Below, piece by piece: positions 34,876 through 44,700 of a stretch of 64,000 bases of DNA (position 1 is its first letter; each line of letters begins with the position of its first letter). Source of the DNA: Sphingomicrobium sediminis. Its GTDB lineage: Bacteria; Pseudomonadota; Alphaproteobacteria; Sphingomonadales; Sphingomonadaceae. The stretch is taken from contig NZ_JAMSHT010000001.1 of the NCBI RefSeq assembly GCF_023805295.1, forward strand, positions 1,364,001 through 1,428,000, in the 5' to 3' direction. The notes beneath the pieces are model-generated. The model had not been told where the DNA came from. It did no database searches and saw only the letters and a list, made by a program, of their open reading frames with translations. The translations under genes and the position numbers were made by a program.

Positions 34876-37466
34876 AAAAAGCTTTCGATCAGCGCGCGCA
34901 GCCGTCCGCGCGAGAAAGGTTTTTCGAGGACCGGCAGGTCGACGTCGGACAAGAAGCGCGTCGCCGACGGCCCCAATATATCGCCCGTGACCACGCCGAA
35001 ACGCTTGGCATATTCGGGCCTGTTCTCCTCGATCCAGCGATAGAATGCAGGGCCGTCCACGTCGGGCATGCGCAGGTCCGACAGGATCAGGTCGAACGCC
35101 CCGCCTTCCTCCAGCGTGGCGATCGCCTGCGCGCCGCCGACCGCAATCTCGACCTGCATCCCTTCGCGTTCGAGCATGCGTTTCAACGTGCCCGCCAATT
35201 CCTCCTCGTCATCGACGACCAGGACGCGCTTGCCGCCCTCGACCGGCGTTGGCGTCGGTGTCACCTCTTCCACCCGTTCTTCCCCTTCTCCGATCGGCAA
35301 TTCGAGCCGGAAATGCGCGCCCGCCTCGCTGGGCTCCAGCGATAAGGCACCGCCATGCGCCTCGGCGATGCCATGGCTGAAGCTGAGGCCGATGCCGGTG
35401 CCGGACCCTACCGACTTGGTCGTAAAGAACGGCTCGAAGATGCGGCGCCGAATGTCTTCCGGCACGCCTGGCCCGTTATCGATCAGGTCGATGCGCGCCA
35501 TGCCGTCGTTCGTTCGCGACGTGCGGATCATCAGCCGGCGCTCGCCTTCGCAGAGTTGCAGCGCCTGGCTGGCATTCATGATGAGGTTGAGCAGGACCTG
35601 GGCGATCTGGTCGGGGTCGGCGCTCAGTTTGGGCAGGTCGGGATCCAGCTCCTCGACGACCTCGATCCCATCACTACGCAGGCCATAGGCGGCCAACTCG
35701 AGCGACGACTTGATAAGGGCATTGAGGTCGGTCTCGGTGCGCTGCGGCTCCTTTTGCCGGGCCATGGCGAGGAAGGTCTGCACGATGCGCCCGCACCGCT
35801 CCGCTGCCTTCTTGATCCGTGCCGCCGCCTCGCCAGCCTCGGTCCCCTCTGCCTCCTCCTCGAGGATCGCCGCCTCGCCGACGACTATGGCGAGCGGATT
35901 ATTGAGCTCATGACTTACCCCGGCAAGCAGGCTGCCGAGCGCGTTCATCTTCTCCGACTGGTGAAGCGCGTCGCGGCTGCGCGTCAATTCCTCCTCGGCC
36001 ACGACCTGCTTGGTCACGTCCATGAAAACGCCGCCGACGCGGGTCATCTCGCCATTCACGTCGGGGATGGGAAAGCGGATGTTGAGGCCGACCGCGCGGC
36101 CATGTTCGAGCCGATATTCCTGCTGTACCGTCACCGGCTTGCCGGTCTTACGGACCTCTGCCTCATAAGGCTCGCCCGCCTTGGCGATCATCGGCGAGAC
36201 CTCTTCGACCGTCTTGCCGATTATGTCCTCGGGATCCATCGCCAGCTGGCGGCCACCCTCTTCGTTCATGATCAGGAAGCGTCCGTCCTCATCTTTCATG
36301 AACATGGTCATCGGCGCGTTCTGGAGGAAGGCGTTGAGGCGCGTTTCGCTTTCGCGCATGGCGGCCTCGGCCTGCTTCACTTCGCTGGTGTCGAGGATGA
36401 CGCCGCCAATGTAACGGATCTCGCCCTCTTCATCGATTACGGGAAAGCGGATCGACAGCGTGCTGCGCGGACCCGCCGGCGTCTCGAATGTGGCCTCGCG
36501 CACATGCGGCTCGCGCGTCTCGCGGATGATCGCGTCGACCTCTGCGGCTTCCTTGGCCGATTGCGGATCGAGCAATTGCGGCGGCGTCATGCCGATCACG
36601 TCCTTGGCCGGCCGCTGGAAGATCTGCGCGATGAACTTGTTGACCACCGCATAGCGATCGTCTGCATCCTTCAGGTACATCGCCACCGGTGCATGATCGA
36701 GGAACGCCTTCAACCGCGCCTCGCTGTCGAGCAGCTTGGCCTCGGCCTCTTTCTTGTCGCCAATATCGACGACGCTGACGACCACGGCGGGCTCGCCATC
36801 ATAGTCGATGCGGCGCCAGCTGACACTAGCCCAGAACCAGTCGCCAGAGGCATGCCGGACCCGGCATTCGTAGATGTCGCGATCCTTCTCGCTCAGCACC
36901 GCGCGGCGATAATCCTCATGCTCCTCCGCCGAGGCAAGCCAACGCGCCTTGCTGATCTTTGCAGCATCATGTTCGCCGGGAATACCAATGAGCTCGAAGA
37001 ATGCCGGATTGGCGAGCAGCACCTCATTATCCTCGAGCCGCGCAATGAGCATCGCCACCGGATGATGTTCGGACAGCGCGCGAAACCTTTTCTCGGTCTT
37101 CACCGCCTCGGTCGTCTCAAGAATGACCACGCCGAAATGGGCGATCTCGCCAGCCTCGTCGCGCAGCGGGAAGGTTGCCGCCAGCGCGTAACGCTCCTCG
37201 CCCCCCACGACGAACGTCTGGCGCCGCAATTGCGGCTCGCCGGTCCCAAGGATGGCTTGATCAACGGCGGCGATCGAGGCCGCCGTCCCTTCGTCCATAT
37301 GATCCGAATAATGCGTGCCAAGCGCCGAGCCTTCACGCTCGACGAACAGCGCGTCGGCTGCCGCATTCAGCCGAACGAACCGGCCGTCCAGGTCCTTGAC
37401 GAAAAAGGGCACAGGCGAGCGCGCGAAGAACTCGTCGAACAAAGCGTCCATTGCCGTCATCGCCAA
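34872..37466 (-). CDS. Hybrid sensor histidine kinase with four PAS domains and a receiver
   Basis: 864 residues without membrane helices, so cytoplasmic. Four PAS domains follow one another (about 5-125, 130-245, 250-370, 375-490), three beginning with a similar (L/F)...APV(A/T)M(Y/F)(L/M)KD pattern. Next come a coiled linker, the dimerisation/phosphoacceptor domain with His519 in [11 protein letters not shown], the ATPase domain (N box [15 protein letters not shown] boxes DNGPGVP and [10 protein letters not shown]) and a terminal receiver (745-864) with Asp797 in [10 protein letters not shown]. The terminal receiver calls for an Hpt partner; none is adjacent. Ligands of the PAS domains are unknown. 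Confidence 0.93.
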   Translation of the reverse strand: MAMTAMDALFDEFFARSPVPFFVKDLDGRFVRLNAAADALFVEREGSALGTHYSDHMDEGTAASIAAVDQAILGTGEPQLRRQTFVVGGEERYALAATFPLRDEAGEIAHFGVVILETTEAVKTEKRFRALSEHHPVAMLIARLEDNEVLLANPAFFELIGIPGEHDAAKISKARWLASAEEHEDYRRAVLSEKDRDIYECRVRHASGDWFWASVSWRRIDYDGEPAVVVSVVDIGDKKEAEAKLLDSEARLKAFLDHAPVAMYLKDADDRYAVVNKFIAQIFQRPAKDVIGMTPPQLLDPQSAKEAAEVDAIIRETREPHVREATFETPAGPRSTLSIRFPVIDEEGEIRYIGGVILDTSEVKQAEAAMRESETRLNAFLQNAPMTMFMKDEDGRFLIMNEEGGRQLAMDPEDIIGKTVEEVSPMIAKAGEPYEAEVRKTGKPVTVQQEYRLEHGRAVGLNIRFPIPDVNGEMTRVGGVFMDVTKQVVAEEELTRSRDALHQSEKMNALGSLLAGVSHELNNPLAIVVGEAAILEEEAEGTEAGEAAARIKKAAERCGRIVQTFLAMARQKEPQRTETDLNALIKSSLELAAYGLRSDGIEVVEELDPDLPKLSADPDQIAQVLLNLIMNASQALQLCEGERRLMIRTSRTNDGMARIDLIDNGPGVPEDIRRRIFEPFFTTKSVGSGTGIGLSFSHGIAEAHGGALSLEPSEAGAHFRLELPIGEGEERVEEVTPTPTPVEGGKRVLVVDDEEELAGTLKRMLEREGMQVEIAVGGAQAIATLEEGGAFDLILSDLRMPDVDGPAFYRWIEENRPEYAKRFGVVTGDILGPSATRFLSDVDLPVLEKPFSRGRLRALIESFF

Positions 37467-37512
37467 GCCCCTACCCGTGACGGGGGCAGCCTAGCGGCAT
37501 GTTCACCAACGA

Positions 37513-37544
37513 AAAAGGGCCGCCCCGCGAGGGACGGCCCTTTT
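37513..37544 (-). terminator. Intrinsic terminator after rpoA
   Basis: A 10-bp arm pair AAAAGGGCCG / CGGCCCTTTT with further pairing inside the loop (CCC/GGG). On the minus strand it ends with five T followed by CGTTG. It lies 22 bases after the rpoA stop and so closes the rpsM-rpsK-rpoA transcript before the sensor kinase gene. Confidence 0.88.
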
Positions 37545-37565
37545 GTCGTTCGAACCGGTCGAAGC

Positions 37566-38618
37566 TTAGCCGAGCAGTTCCTGCTCGAGCTTCTTGGCCA
37601 TTTCCTCGATATTCTCGGGCGGCCAGCCGGGGATTTCCATGCCGAGGCGCAGGCCCATCGAGGCAAGGACTTCCTTGATCTCGTTGAGGCTCTTGCGGCC
37701 GAAGTTCGGCGTGCGGAGCATCTCGGCTTCGGTCTTCTGAACGAGATCACCGATATAGATGATGTTGTCGTTCTTGAGGCAGTTGGCGCTACGCACCGAC
37801 AGCTCCAGCTCGTCGACCTTCTTGAGGAGGTAACGGTTGAGCTGGTTGGTGTCCTGGCCACCTTCGCTGCCACCCTGGCTCTGCGCCGGGGCCGGAGCGA
37901 CCATGCTGTCGTCGAAGTGGACGAACAGCTGGAGCTGGTCCTGGAGGATGCGCGCGGCATAGGCGACGGCATCTTCGGGCGTCACCGTACCGTCGGTTTC
38001 GACGGTCAGGCTCAGCTTGTCATAGTCCAGTTCCTGGCCGACGCGGGTGTTTTCCACCTTGTAGGCGACCTGCTTGATCGGGCTGAACAGGCTGTCGACC
38101 GGGATGAGGCCGATCGGCGCGTCGGCCGGACGGTTCATCGCCGCGGGCACGTAGCCCGAGCCGACATCTGCGGTCAGTTCCATGTTGAGCGTCGCACCAT
38201 CGTCGAGGTGGCAGATGACGAGGTCGGGGTTGGTGACCTCGATATCGCCCGGGCAGGCGATCTGGCCGGCGGTGATTTCACCGGGGCCGGTCGCCGAAAG
38301 CTGCAGGCGCTTGGGGCCTTCGCCTTCCATCTTGAGCGCGATCTGCTTGACGTTGATGACGATGTCGGTGACGTCCTCGCGCACACCGGCGAGCGAGGAG
38401 AATTCATGCAGCACGCCCTCGATCTTGATCGAGGTGACGGCAGCGCCCTGGAGCGACGACAGGAGCACACGACGCAGGCTGTTGCCCAGCGTCATGCCGA
38501 AACCGCGCTCGAGCGGCTCCGCGACGAAAGTGGCCTTGCGCTTGGCATCGGTGCCGGGCTTGCGGTCGAGGCCGTTGGGCTTTTTCAGTTCCTGCCAGTT
38601 TTTCGCGTTGATCGACAT
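37566..38618 (-). CDS. rpoA: RNA polymerase alpha subunit
   Basis: 350 residues with the family blocks [40 protein letters not shown] (N-terminal dimerisation domain) and the C-terminal domain with [36 protein letters not shown] that contacts UP elements and activators. The start at 38618 ([14 protein letters not shown]) is the alphaproteobacterial form. It is the third gene after rpsM and rpsK and is followed by a strong terminator rather than rplQ. Confidence 0.98.
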   Translation of the reverse strand: MSINAKNWQELKKPNGLDRKPGTDAKRKATFVAEPLERGFGMTLGNSLRRVLLSSLQGAAVTSIKIEGVLHEFSSLAGVREDVTDIVINVKQIALKMEGEGPKRLQLSATGPGEITAGQIACPGDIEVTNPDLVICHLDDGATLNMELTADVGSGYVPAAMNRPADAPIGLIPVDSLFSPIKQVAYKVENTRVGQELDYDKLSLTVETDGTVTPEDAVAYAARILQDQLQLFVHFDDSMVAPAPAQSQGGSEGGQDTNQLNRYLLKKVDELELSVRSANCLKNDNIIYIGDLVQKTEAEMLRTPNFGRKSLNEIKEVLASMGLRLGMEIPGWPPENIEEMAKKLEQELLG

Positions 38619-38712
38619 AATGTCCCCAGACTGTTGGCAGGGCGTCCCCTGCCGATTTGTAATATTCAGTGCCGGTCCCGAACGGCGGGACCGGAAGCGA
38701 TCAGCGCGTTTG

Positions 38713-39102
38713 TTAGACGCGGCGACGCTTGGACGGACGGACCCCGTTATGCGGGATCGGGGTAACATCGCGGATCGAGGTGATGGTGAAACCCACCGCC
38801 TGCAGCGCACGAAGCGCGCTTTCACGACCCGAACCGGGACCCTTCACTTCGACCTCGAGGGTGCGAACGCCATGATCCTGCGCCTTCTTGCCGGCATCTT
38901 CGGCGGCAACCTGCGCGGCATAAGGGGTCGACTTGCGCGAGCCCTTGAAGCCCATCATGCCGGCCGACGACCAGCTGATGGCATTGCCCTGCGCATCGGT
39001 GATGGTGATCATGGTGTTGTTGAACGAAGCGTTCACATGGGCGACGCCGGCGGTGATGTTCTTGCGCTCACGGCGGCGGACGCGTTGCGGTTCACGTGCC
39101 AT
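38713..39102 (-). CDS. rpsK: 30S ribosomal protein S11
   Basis: 129 residues with the S11 signature: [25 protein letters not shown] (split: [13 protein letters not shown]), [26 protein letters not shown] and the C-terminal [18 protein letters not shown]. The protein forms part of the 30S platform near the mRNA exit. It lies 52 bases after rpsM and 94 before rpoA in one operon. Confidence 0.98.
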   Translation of the reverse strand: MAREPQRVRRRERKNITAGVAHVNASFNNTMITITDAQGNAISWSSAGMMGFKGSRKSTPYAAQVAAEDAGKKAQDHGVRTLEVEVKGPGSGRESALRALQAVGFTITSIRDVTPIPHNGVRPSKRRRV

Positions 39103-39154
39103 TTTGAAATCTCTCTAATCTAAAAGCTGCAGCTGGAAGCAAACCCTTCAGGGC

Positions 39155-39523
39155 TTACTTCTTCTTGCCGGCGATCGGCTTGGCCTTGCCCTTGCGGGTG
39201 CGGGCATTGGTGTGGGTGCGCTGGCCGCGGACCGGGAGGCCCTTACGGTGACGCAGACCACGATAGCTCGCGAGGTCCATGAGCCGCTTGATGTTCATTG
39301 CGGTTTCGCGGCGAAGGTCGCCCTCGACGGTGTAGTCAGCGTCGATGGTTTCGCGGATCTGCAGGACTTCCTGGTCCGACAGGTCGGCAACGCGCGTTTC
39401 CGGCTTGATCTTCAGCTTCTTGGTGATTTCCTTGGCGGTCGTGTGACCGATGCCATGGATGTAGGTCAGCGCGATCTCAACGCGCTTGTTGGTCGGGATA
39501 TTAACACCCGCGATACGTGCCAT
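39155..39523 (-). CDS. rpsM: 30S ribosomal protein S13
   Basis: 122 residues: [21 protein letters not shown] start, IHGIG, the helix-hairpin region, [18 protein letters not shown] and the basic tail [18 protein letters not shown]13 sits in the head of the 30S subunit and contacts tRNA. A ribosome binding site AAGGAG precedes the ATG at 39523. It is the first gene of the operon with a ~135-base leader containing a terminator-like hairpin (39606-39634). Confidence 0.98.
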   Translation of the reverse strand: MARIAGVNIPTNKRVEIALTYIHGIGHTTAKEITKKLKIKPETRVADLSDQEVLQIRETIDADYTVEGDLRRETAMNIKRLMDLASYRGLRHRKGLPVRGQRTHTNARTRKGKAKPIAGKKK

Positions 39524-39605
39524 TGAAACGATTCTCCTTAAGCTCCACAGAATCGCGGGCACTCCACGATCCCATCTCAAAGCGTTAAAACCCTGATTTC
39601 CAACG

Positions 39606-39634
39606 AAAAAACGGCAGACACAACGAGTGTGCCG
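39606..39634 (-). terminator. Terminator-like hairpin in the rpsM leader
   Basis: On the minus strand the arms CGGCACAC and GTGT-CT-GCCG (8 bp, a two-base bulge, five-base loop) are followed at once by six T and CGTTGG, the same tail as the two proven-looking terminators in this window. It lies between the promoter-like sequence at 39663-39691 and rpsM, so it would act inside the leader as an attenuator, or it may be a relic of an upstream gene end. Confidence 0.65.
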
Positions 39635-39662
39635 CCGGACCCCGGTGGTTCAGGATGGGTGC

Positions 39663-39691
39663 GAAATAGGTTTGGCCCCTTTGAGAGTCAA
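39663..39691 (-). promoter_or_regulatory. Predicted promoter of rpsM-rpsK-rpoA
   Basis: On the minus strand: TTGACT (-35, 39686-39691), 17-base spacer, TATTTC (-10, 39663-39668). Transcription would begin near 39655, some 130 bases before the rpsM ATG and just before the terminator-like hairpin. The same -35 and spacing are found before rplQ. Confidence 0.6.
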
Positions 39692-39722
39692 GGGGCGCAA
39701 CACTTTTGATGGAGCAAAACGG

Positions 39723-40778
39723 GTGAGCCCGCTATTGGTCTGCTCCATGGGTGCAAGCATCTTCGAATTTGACGAGCAAAAGGTCAAGCCCGGCCACCGT
39801 GCCAGCTTCGACCTGCCGATCAGCCGCGACGCCACGGGTAGCCTCGTGCACATGCCCGTGCGCATCGTCCATGGCGCCGAGGAAGGCCCCGTCCTCCTAA
39901 TCAGCGCCGCCGTCCATGGCGACGAAATCAGCGGGATCGAGGTCGTCCGCCGCATCCTCGCCAAGGTCAAGGCGCGCAAGCTGCGCGGCACGCTCATCTG
40001 CGTGCCCATCGTCAATCCCTACGGCTTCGTCGCCTGGTCGCGTTATTTGCCCGACCGGCGCGATCTCAATCGCAGCTTCCCGGGGCGCGAGGATGGCAGC
40101 TTGGCCAGCCGCATCGCCTATATGTTCCGCACTAGGCTGATGCGCCGCGCGGACTTCGCCATCGATCTCCATTCGGCGGCGATCCACCGCTACAACCTGC
40201 CTCAGGTCCGCGTCAGCCCCGATTGCACCCGCGCCAGCGAACTGGCCCGCGCTTTCTCGCCACCCATCATCATGCATTCCAAGTTGCGCGAAGGATCGAT
40301 GCGCGGCGTGGCGATGGACGAGGGGCTGGAGATGATCCTCTACGAAGCGGGCGAGGCGCTCCGCTTCGACGATTTTTCCACCCGCGTCGGCGTCAACGGC
40401 ATCATGCGCGTCATGCAGGAAATGGACATGATCGACCTCAAGCCCACCAAGCGGAAGATCATCGAGCCATTGGAAAGCACCCGCTCACTGTGGCTGCGCT
40501 CCCCGCGCGGCGGCATCGCCGCGATCCGCACGCCATCGGGCCGCAAGGTCCATCTCGGCCAGCAGGTCGCGGTCGTGCGCGATCCGACCAGCACCGAGGA
40601 AAGCATCATCAAGTCGCCCATCGAAGGCATCGTCATCGGCCATAGCCGCATGGGCGTGGTCAATCGCGGCGATGCGCTACTCCACATCGCGCAACTGGGC
40701 GAACCCGGCATCTACCTCGACCCGCTCACCGAAGAGCGTTTGTCGGGCGCGATGCTGGATGAGCATGAGATCGACTAG
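39723..40778 (+). CDS. Succinylglutamate desuccinylase/aspartoacylase-like zinc hydrolase
   Basis: About 351 residues of the M14-like AstE/AspA group: zinc ligands in VHGDEISGIE (His, Glu) and DLHSAA (His), substrate region NLNRSFPG-like (DLNRSFPGRED), and a C-terminal biotinyl-like beta domain (SPIEGIVIGHSRMGVVNRGDAL). These enzymes remove acyl groups from N-acyl amino acids; the substrate here is unknown, and no arginine catabolism genes are near. GTG at 39723 has GGAG eight bases upstream; an ATG at 39747 is the alternative but lacks such a site. It is divergent from rpsM. Confidence 0.84.
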   Translation: MSPLLVCSMGASIFEFDEQKVKPGHRASFDLPISRDATGSLVHMPVRIVHGAEEGPVLLISAAVHGDEISGIEVVRRILAKVKARKLRGTLICVPIVNPYGFVAWSRYLPDRRDLNRSFPGREDGSLASRIAYMFRTRLMRRADFAIDLHSAAIHRYNLPQVRVSPDCTRASELARAFSPPIIMHSKLREGSMRGVAMDEGLEMILYEAGEALRFDDFSTRVGVNGIMRVMQEMDMIDLKPTKRKIIEPLESTRSLWLRSPRGGIAAIRTPSGRKVHLGQQVAVVRDPTSTEESIIKSPIEGIVIGHSRMGVVNRGDALLHIAQLGEPGIYLDPLTEERLSGAMLDEHEID

Positions 40779-40810
40779 GCGCGGCGCTTTTCCCTCGCTA
40801 AGCAAGCCCC

Positions 40811-41749
40811 ATGCAGCGTTTCACGCACACTGATCCTGTCCCCGCCGGCCTCGAGGGTGCCGTCATTGCACTCGGCAATTTCGACGGCTTCCATTTCGGG
40901 CATCAGGCAGTCGTCGGACGCGCCATTGCGCGGGCGGCGCATGAGGGGCGACCGGCGATCGTTGCGACCTTCGACCCGCATCCGGTCCGCCACTTCCGCC
41001 CCGACGCCAAGCCGTTCCGCCTGACCAGCCTCGACCAGCGCGAGGAGATGTTCGGGGCGGCGGGCGCGGACGGGATGCTGGTCTTTGCCTTCGACGATGC
41101 ACTTGCCTCGCTTACCGCTGCCGAGTTCGTCGCGATGCTGGCCGACGTCCTGAAAGTCGCTGCGGTCGTCACCGGCGAGGACTTCACCTTCGGCAAGGGC
41201 CGCGAGGGCAATGTCGAGAAACTCGCCGAGCTGGGCGCGGCCAAGGGCATCGCTGCGGAAGCCGTCCATCCGGTCGAGCTGGAAGCGGGCATCGTCTCCT
41301 CCAGCCGCATCCGCGAAGCCCTGCAGGCCGGCGACCCCGGCACCGCAACCCGCCTCCTCACCCGTCCCTTCGCCATTCGCGGCGAAGTCGTCCATGGCGA
41401 CAAGCGCGGCCGCGAACTGGGCTGGCCCACCGCCAATATGGAGATGGGGCAATATCTGCGGCCCGCTTACGGCGTCTACGCAACCCGCGTGACGCTAGCC
41501 GATGGCAGCGAGCATGATGCTGTCTCGAACCTTGGCGTACGGCCCATGTTCGACCCGCCCAAGGAACTCCTGGAGACCTTCATCTTCGATTTCGCGGGCG
41601 ACCTGTACGAGCAGGAAATCACCGTCGCGCTGCACCATTACCTCCGCCCTGAAGCGGCCTTCCACGACATGGATGCGCTGAAGCGCCAGATGGACGCGGA
41701 TGGCGAAGAGGCGAAACGTCTGCTTGCGGCAGGAAGCGCCACCGCTTAA
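40811..41749 (+). CDS. ribF: Bifunctional riboflavin kinase/FAD synthetase
   Basis: 312 residues with both halves of RibF: the nucleotidyltransferase domain (AVIALGNFDGFHFGHQAVV, TFDPHPVRHF, GEDFTFGKGREG, IVSSSRIREAL) and the riboflavin kinase domain (RGEVVHGDKRGRELGWPTAN, AVSNLGVRPMFD, ETFIFDFAGDLYEQEI). Makes FMN and FAD from riboflavin. It starts an operon with ileS (12 bases later) and lspA, an order common in bacteria. Confidence 0.96.
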   Translation: MQRFTHTDPVPAGLEGAVIALGNFDGFHFGHQAVVGRAIARAAHEGRPAIVATFDPHPVRHFRPDAKPFRLTSLDQREEMFGAAGADGMLVFAFDDALASLTAAEFVAMLADVLKVAAVVTGEDFTFGKGREGNVEKLAELGAAKGIAAEAVHPVELEAGIVSSSRIREALQAGDPGTATRLLTRPFAIRGEVVHGDKRGRELGWPTANMEMGQYLRPAYGVYATRVTLADGSEHDAVSNLGVRPMFDPPKELLETFIFDFAGDLYEQEITVALHHYLRPEAAFHDMDALKRQMDADGEEAKRLLAAGSATA

Positions 41750-41760
41750 GGCGGGCGGCT

Positions 41761-44700
41761 ATGTCCGACAAGCCGAACTATAAAGACACGGTCTTCCTGC
41801 CCAAGACCGATTTCCCGATGAAAGCCGGCCTCCCGCAGAAGGAGCCGAAGATTGCTTCCAAGTGGGAAGAAATGGGCATGTATGAGCGCCTGCGCGAAGC
41901 CCGCGCGGGTCGCGAGAAATACATCCTCCATGACGGCCCGCCTTATGCCAATGGCGACATGCATATCGGGCATGCGCTCAATCACGTCCTCAAGGACATG
42001 GTGGTGCGCACGCAGACCCTGCTCGGCAAGGACGCGCCCTACGTGCCCGGCTGGGACTGCCACGGCCTGCCGATCGAGTGGAAGGTCGAGGAGCTTTACC
42101 GCAAGAAAAAGAAGAACAAGAACGAGGTCCCGGCGAAGGAATTCCGCGCCGAATGCCGCGCCTATGCCCAGAAATGGGTGGACGTGCAGCGCGAGCAACT
42201 GAAGCGCCTCGGCATCGGCGGCAAGTGGGACGATCCGTACCTTACCATGCGCCCCGAGGCGGAAGCGCAGATCGTCGCCGAACTTTTCAAGTTTGCCGAG
42301 ACGGGCCAGCTCTATCGCGGCGCCAAGCCGGTCATGTGGTCGCCTGTCGAGGAGACCGCGCTCGCGGATGCCGAGGTCGAATATCAAGATCTGACCGATA
42401 GCCCGCAGATCGATGTGTCATTCAAGATTGTCGAGAGTCCGATCAAGGAATTGGTCGGGGCCTTTGCGGTCATCTGGACGACGACCCCGTGGACGATCCC
42501 GGTCAATCAAGCGCTCGCCTATGGTCCTGATGTTGAATACGTCCTTCTTTCGGTGACAATCGACACGGTTGGAATCGGCACGGCGGGTGATGACCGGGTA
42601 AATGAAGTTGTCGGGGCTGCGGGTCTCCCCTTCAACGTCAATCACATCGTCAAGTTTCTAGTAGCAAAGGACTTGGCCACCGAGTTTGTTGCCCGACTGA
42701 ACAAGACCGTACGCGCACTTGATTTTGGCGAGATCGATAAGGGTGCAATCTTCGTTCAAGAATATGTCGATCCGTTTTCGGAACGAGACGCTCTTATCAA
42801 AGGCGCCGACCTCGCCGGCACCGTGGCCCGTCACCCGATGCACCATCTCGGCGGCTTCTACGCCAAGTCGCGTCCCTTCCTCGCGGGCGATTTCGTCACG
42901 ACCGACAGCGGTACCGGCCTCGTCCACATGGCGCCCGACCATGGCGAGGACGATTTCGACCTGTGCAAGGCCAACGGCATCGACCCCGTTTTCGCGGTCA
43001 TGGCGGACGGGCGCTATCGCGACGACTGGCTATGGCTGGGCGGCGATGACGAGCGCCGCCGCAGCGTCATCAACAAGCCCTTCAACTCGCCCGAAGGCCC
43101 GATCTGCTCGGACTTGCGCGAGGCGGGCGCGCTGCTCTCGGCCAGCGCCGATTATGCGCACAGCTATCCGCATTCATGGCGGTCCAAGGCGAAGGTCGTC
43201 TATCGCTGCACCCCGCAATGGTTCATCGCCATCGACAAGCCGCTGCACCACCTCAATCCCAAGACGCCCGCGGAGAAGCGCTGGGAGGATGAAGGCGGTC
43301 CGCCCAACGATGGCGGTCCGATCGACGATTACCCCACGCTGCGCGAAGCCGCGATGGAGGCGATCGACCAGACGCGCTGGGTGCCCGCCAAGGGCAAGAA
43401 CCGCATCAGCTCGATGGTCGAAGGCCGCCCCGACTGGCTGATCAGCCGCCAGCGCGCCTGGGGCGTGCCCATCGCCTTGTTCGTCGAGCGCAAGACCGGC
43501 GAGTTGCTGGTCGACCCGGAAGTGAACGCGCGCATCGTCGCCGCCATCGCCAGCGAGACGGTCGATGCGTGGGAGGAAAGCCGCGCCGCCGACTATCTCG
43601 GCCCCGACCGCAACCCCGACGATTACGAGATGGTCACCGACATTCTCGACGTCTGGTTCGACAGCGGGTCGACCCATGCCTTCGTGCTGGAAAGCGAGCG
43701 CTGGCCCGAATTGCGCAGCCCCGCCGACCTATATCTCGAAGGCTCGGACCAGCATCGCGGCTGGTTCCAGTCAAGCTTGCTCGAAAGCTGCGGCACGCGC
43801 GGCCGTGCGCCCTACGACACCGTCCTCACCCATGGCTTCACCATGGATTCGAAGGGCTTCAAGATGTCGAAGAGCCTCGGCAACACGATCAGCCCGCTGA
43901 AGGTCATGGAGACCAACGGCGCGGACATCATCCGCCTGTGGGCGCTCTCGGTCGACTATACCGAGGACCATCGCATCGGTGACGAGATCCTCCGCGGCGT
44001 CGGCGACCAGTATCGCAAGCTGCGCAATTCGCTCCGCTACATGCTCGGTGCGCTTTCGGGATACGATCGCAGCGAGGCCGTCGCGCCCGCTGACATGCCC
44101 GAGCTGGAGCGCTACATGCTCCACCGCCTCGCCGAGCTGGACGCGAAGCTCCGCCACGCCGTCGATGATCTCGACTTCAACACCTATGTCCGCGCGCTGG
44201 TCGACTTTGCCAATGAAGACCTTTCAGCCTTCTTCTTCGATATCCGCAAGGACCGGCTCTATTGCGATGTCGACATGGAAAGCGGCGAGGAAACCGCGAC
44301 GCGCAAAGCCTATCGCACGGTCCTCGACCATCTGTTCGAAGCCATGGTGCGCTACCTCGCGCCGGTGCTGGTCTTCACGGCGGAAGAAGCCTGGGGCCAC
44401 CGCTATCCGGATGCCGACAGCGTTCACCTCGCCGAATGGCCCGAGGTCGATGCCGGCTGGATGGACGAGGCGCTGGCTCAGAATTGGAGAATGATCCGAT
44501 CGTTCCGTGAGGCAGTGACTTCAGCCGTGGAACCGCTGCGGAAAGAGAAGCGTATCCGGTCAAGTCTCCAAGCCAATGTGCGATTGGGAGTGGACGATCC
44601 CAATACTCTCTCCACAATAAACGACTATGATCTCGATGAGATTTTCATTGTAGCGAAGGTCAAGACCGAACTGCTGCCTGCATACGATCAGTTCGATGAT

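Noticed and set aside
35355..38765. An open frame of 1136 codons on the plus strand opposite the sensor kinase and rpoA
   Set aside because: It spans two well-identified genes and their terminator on the other strand. It is a product of high G+C codon bias.
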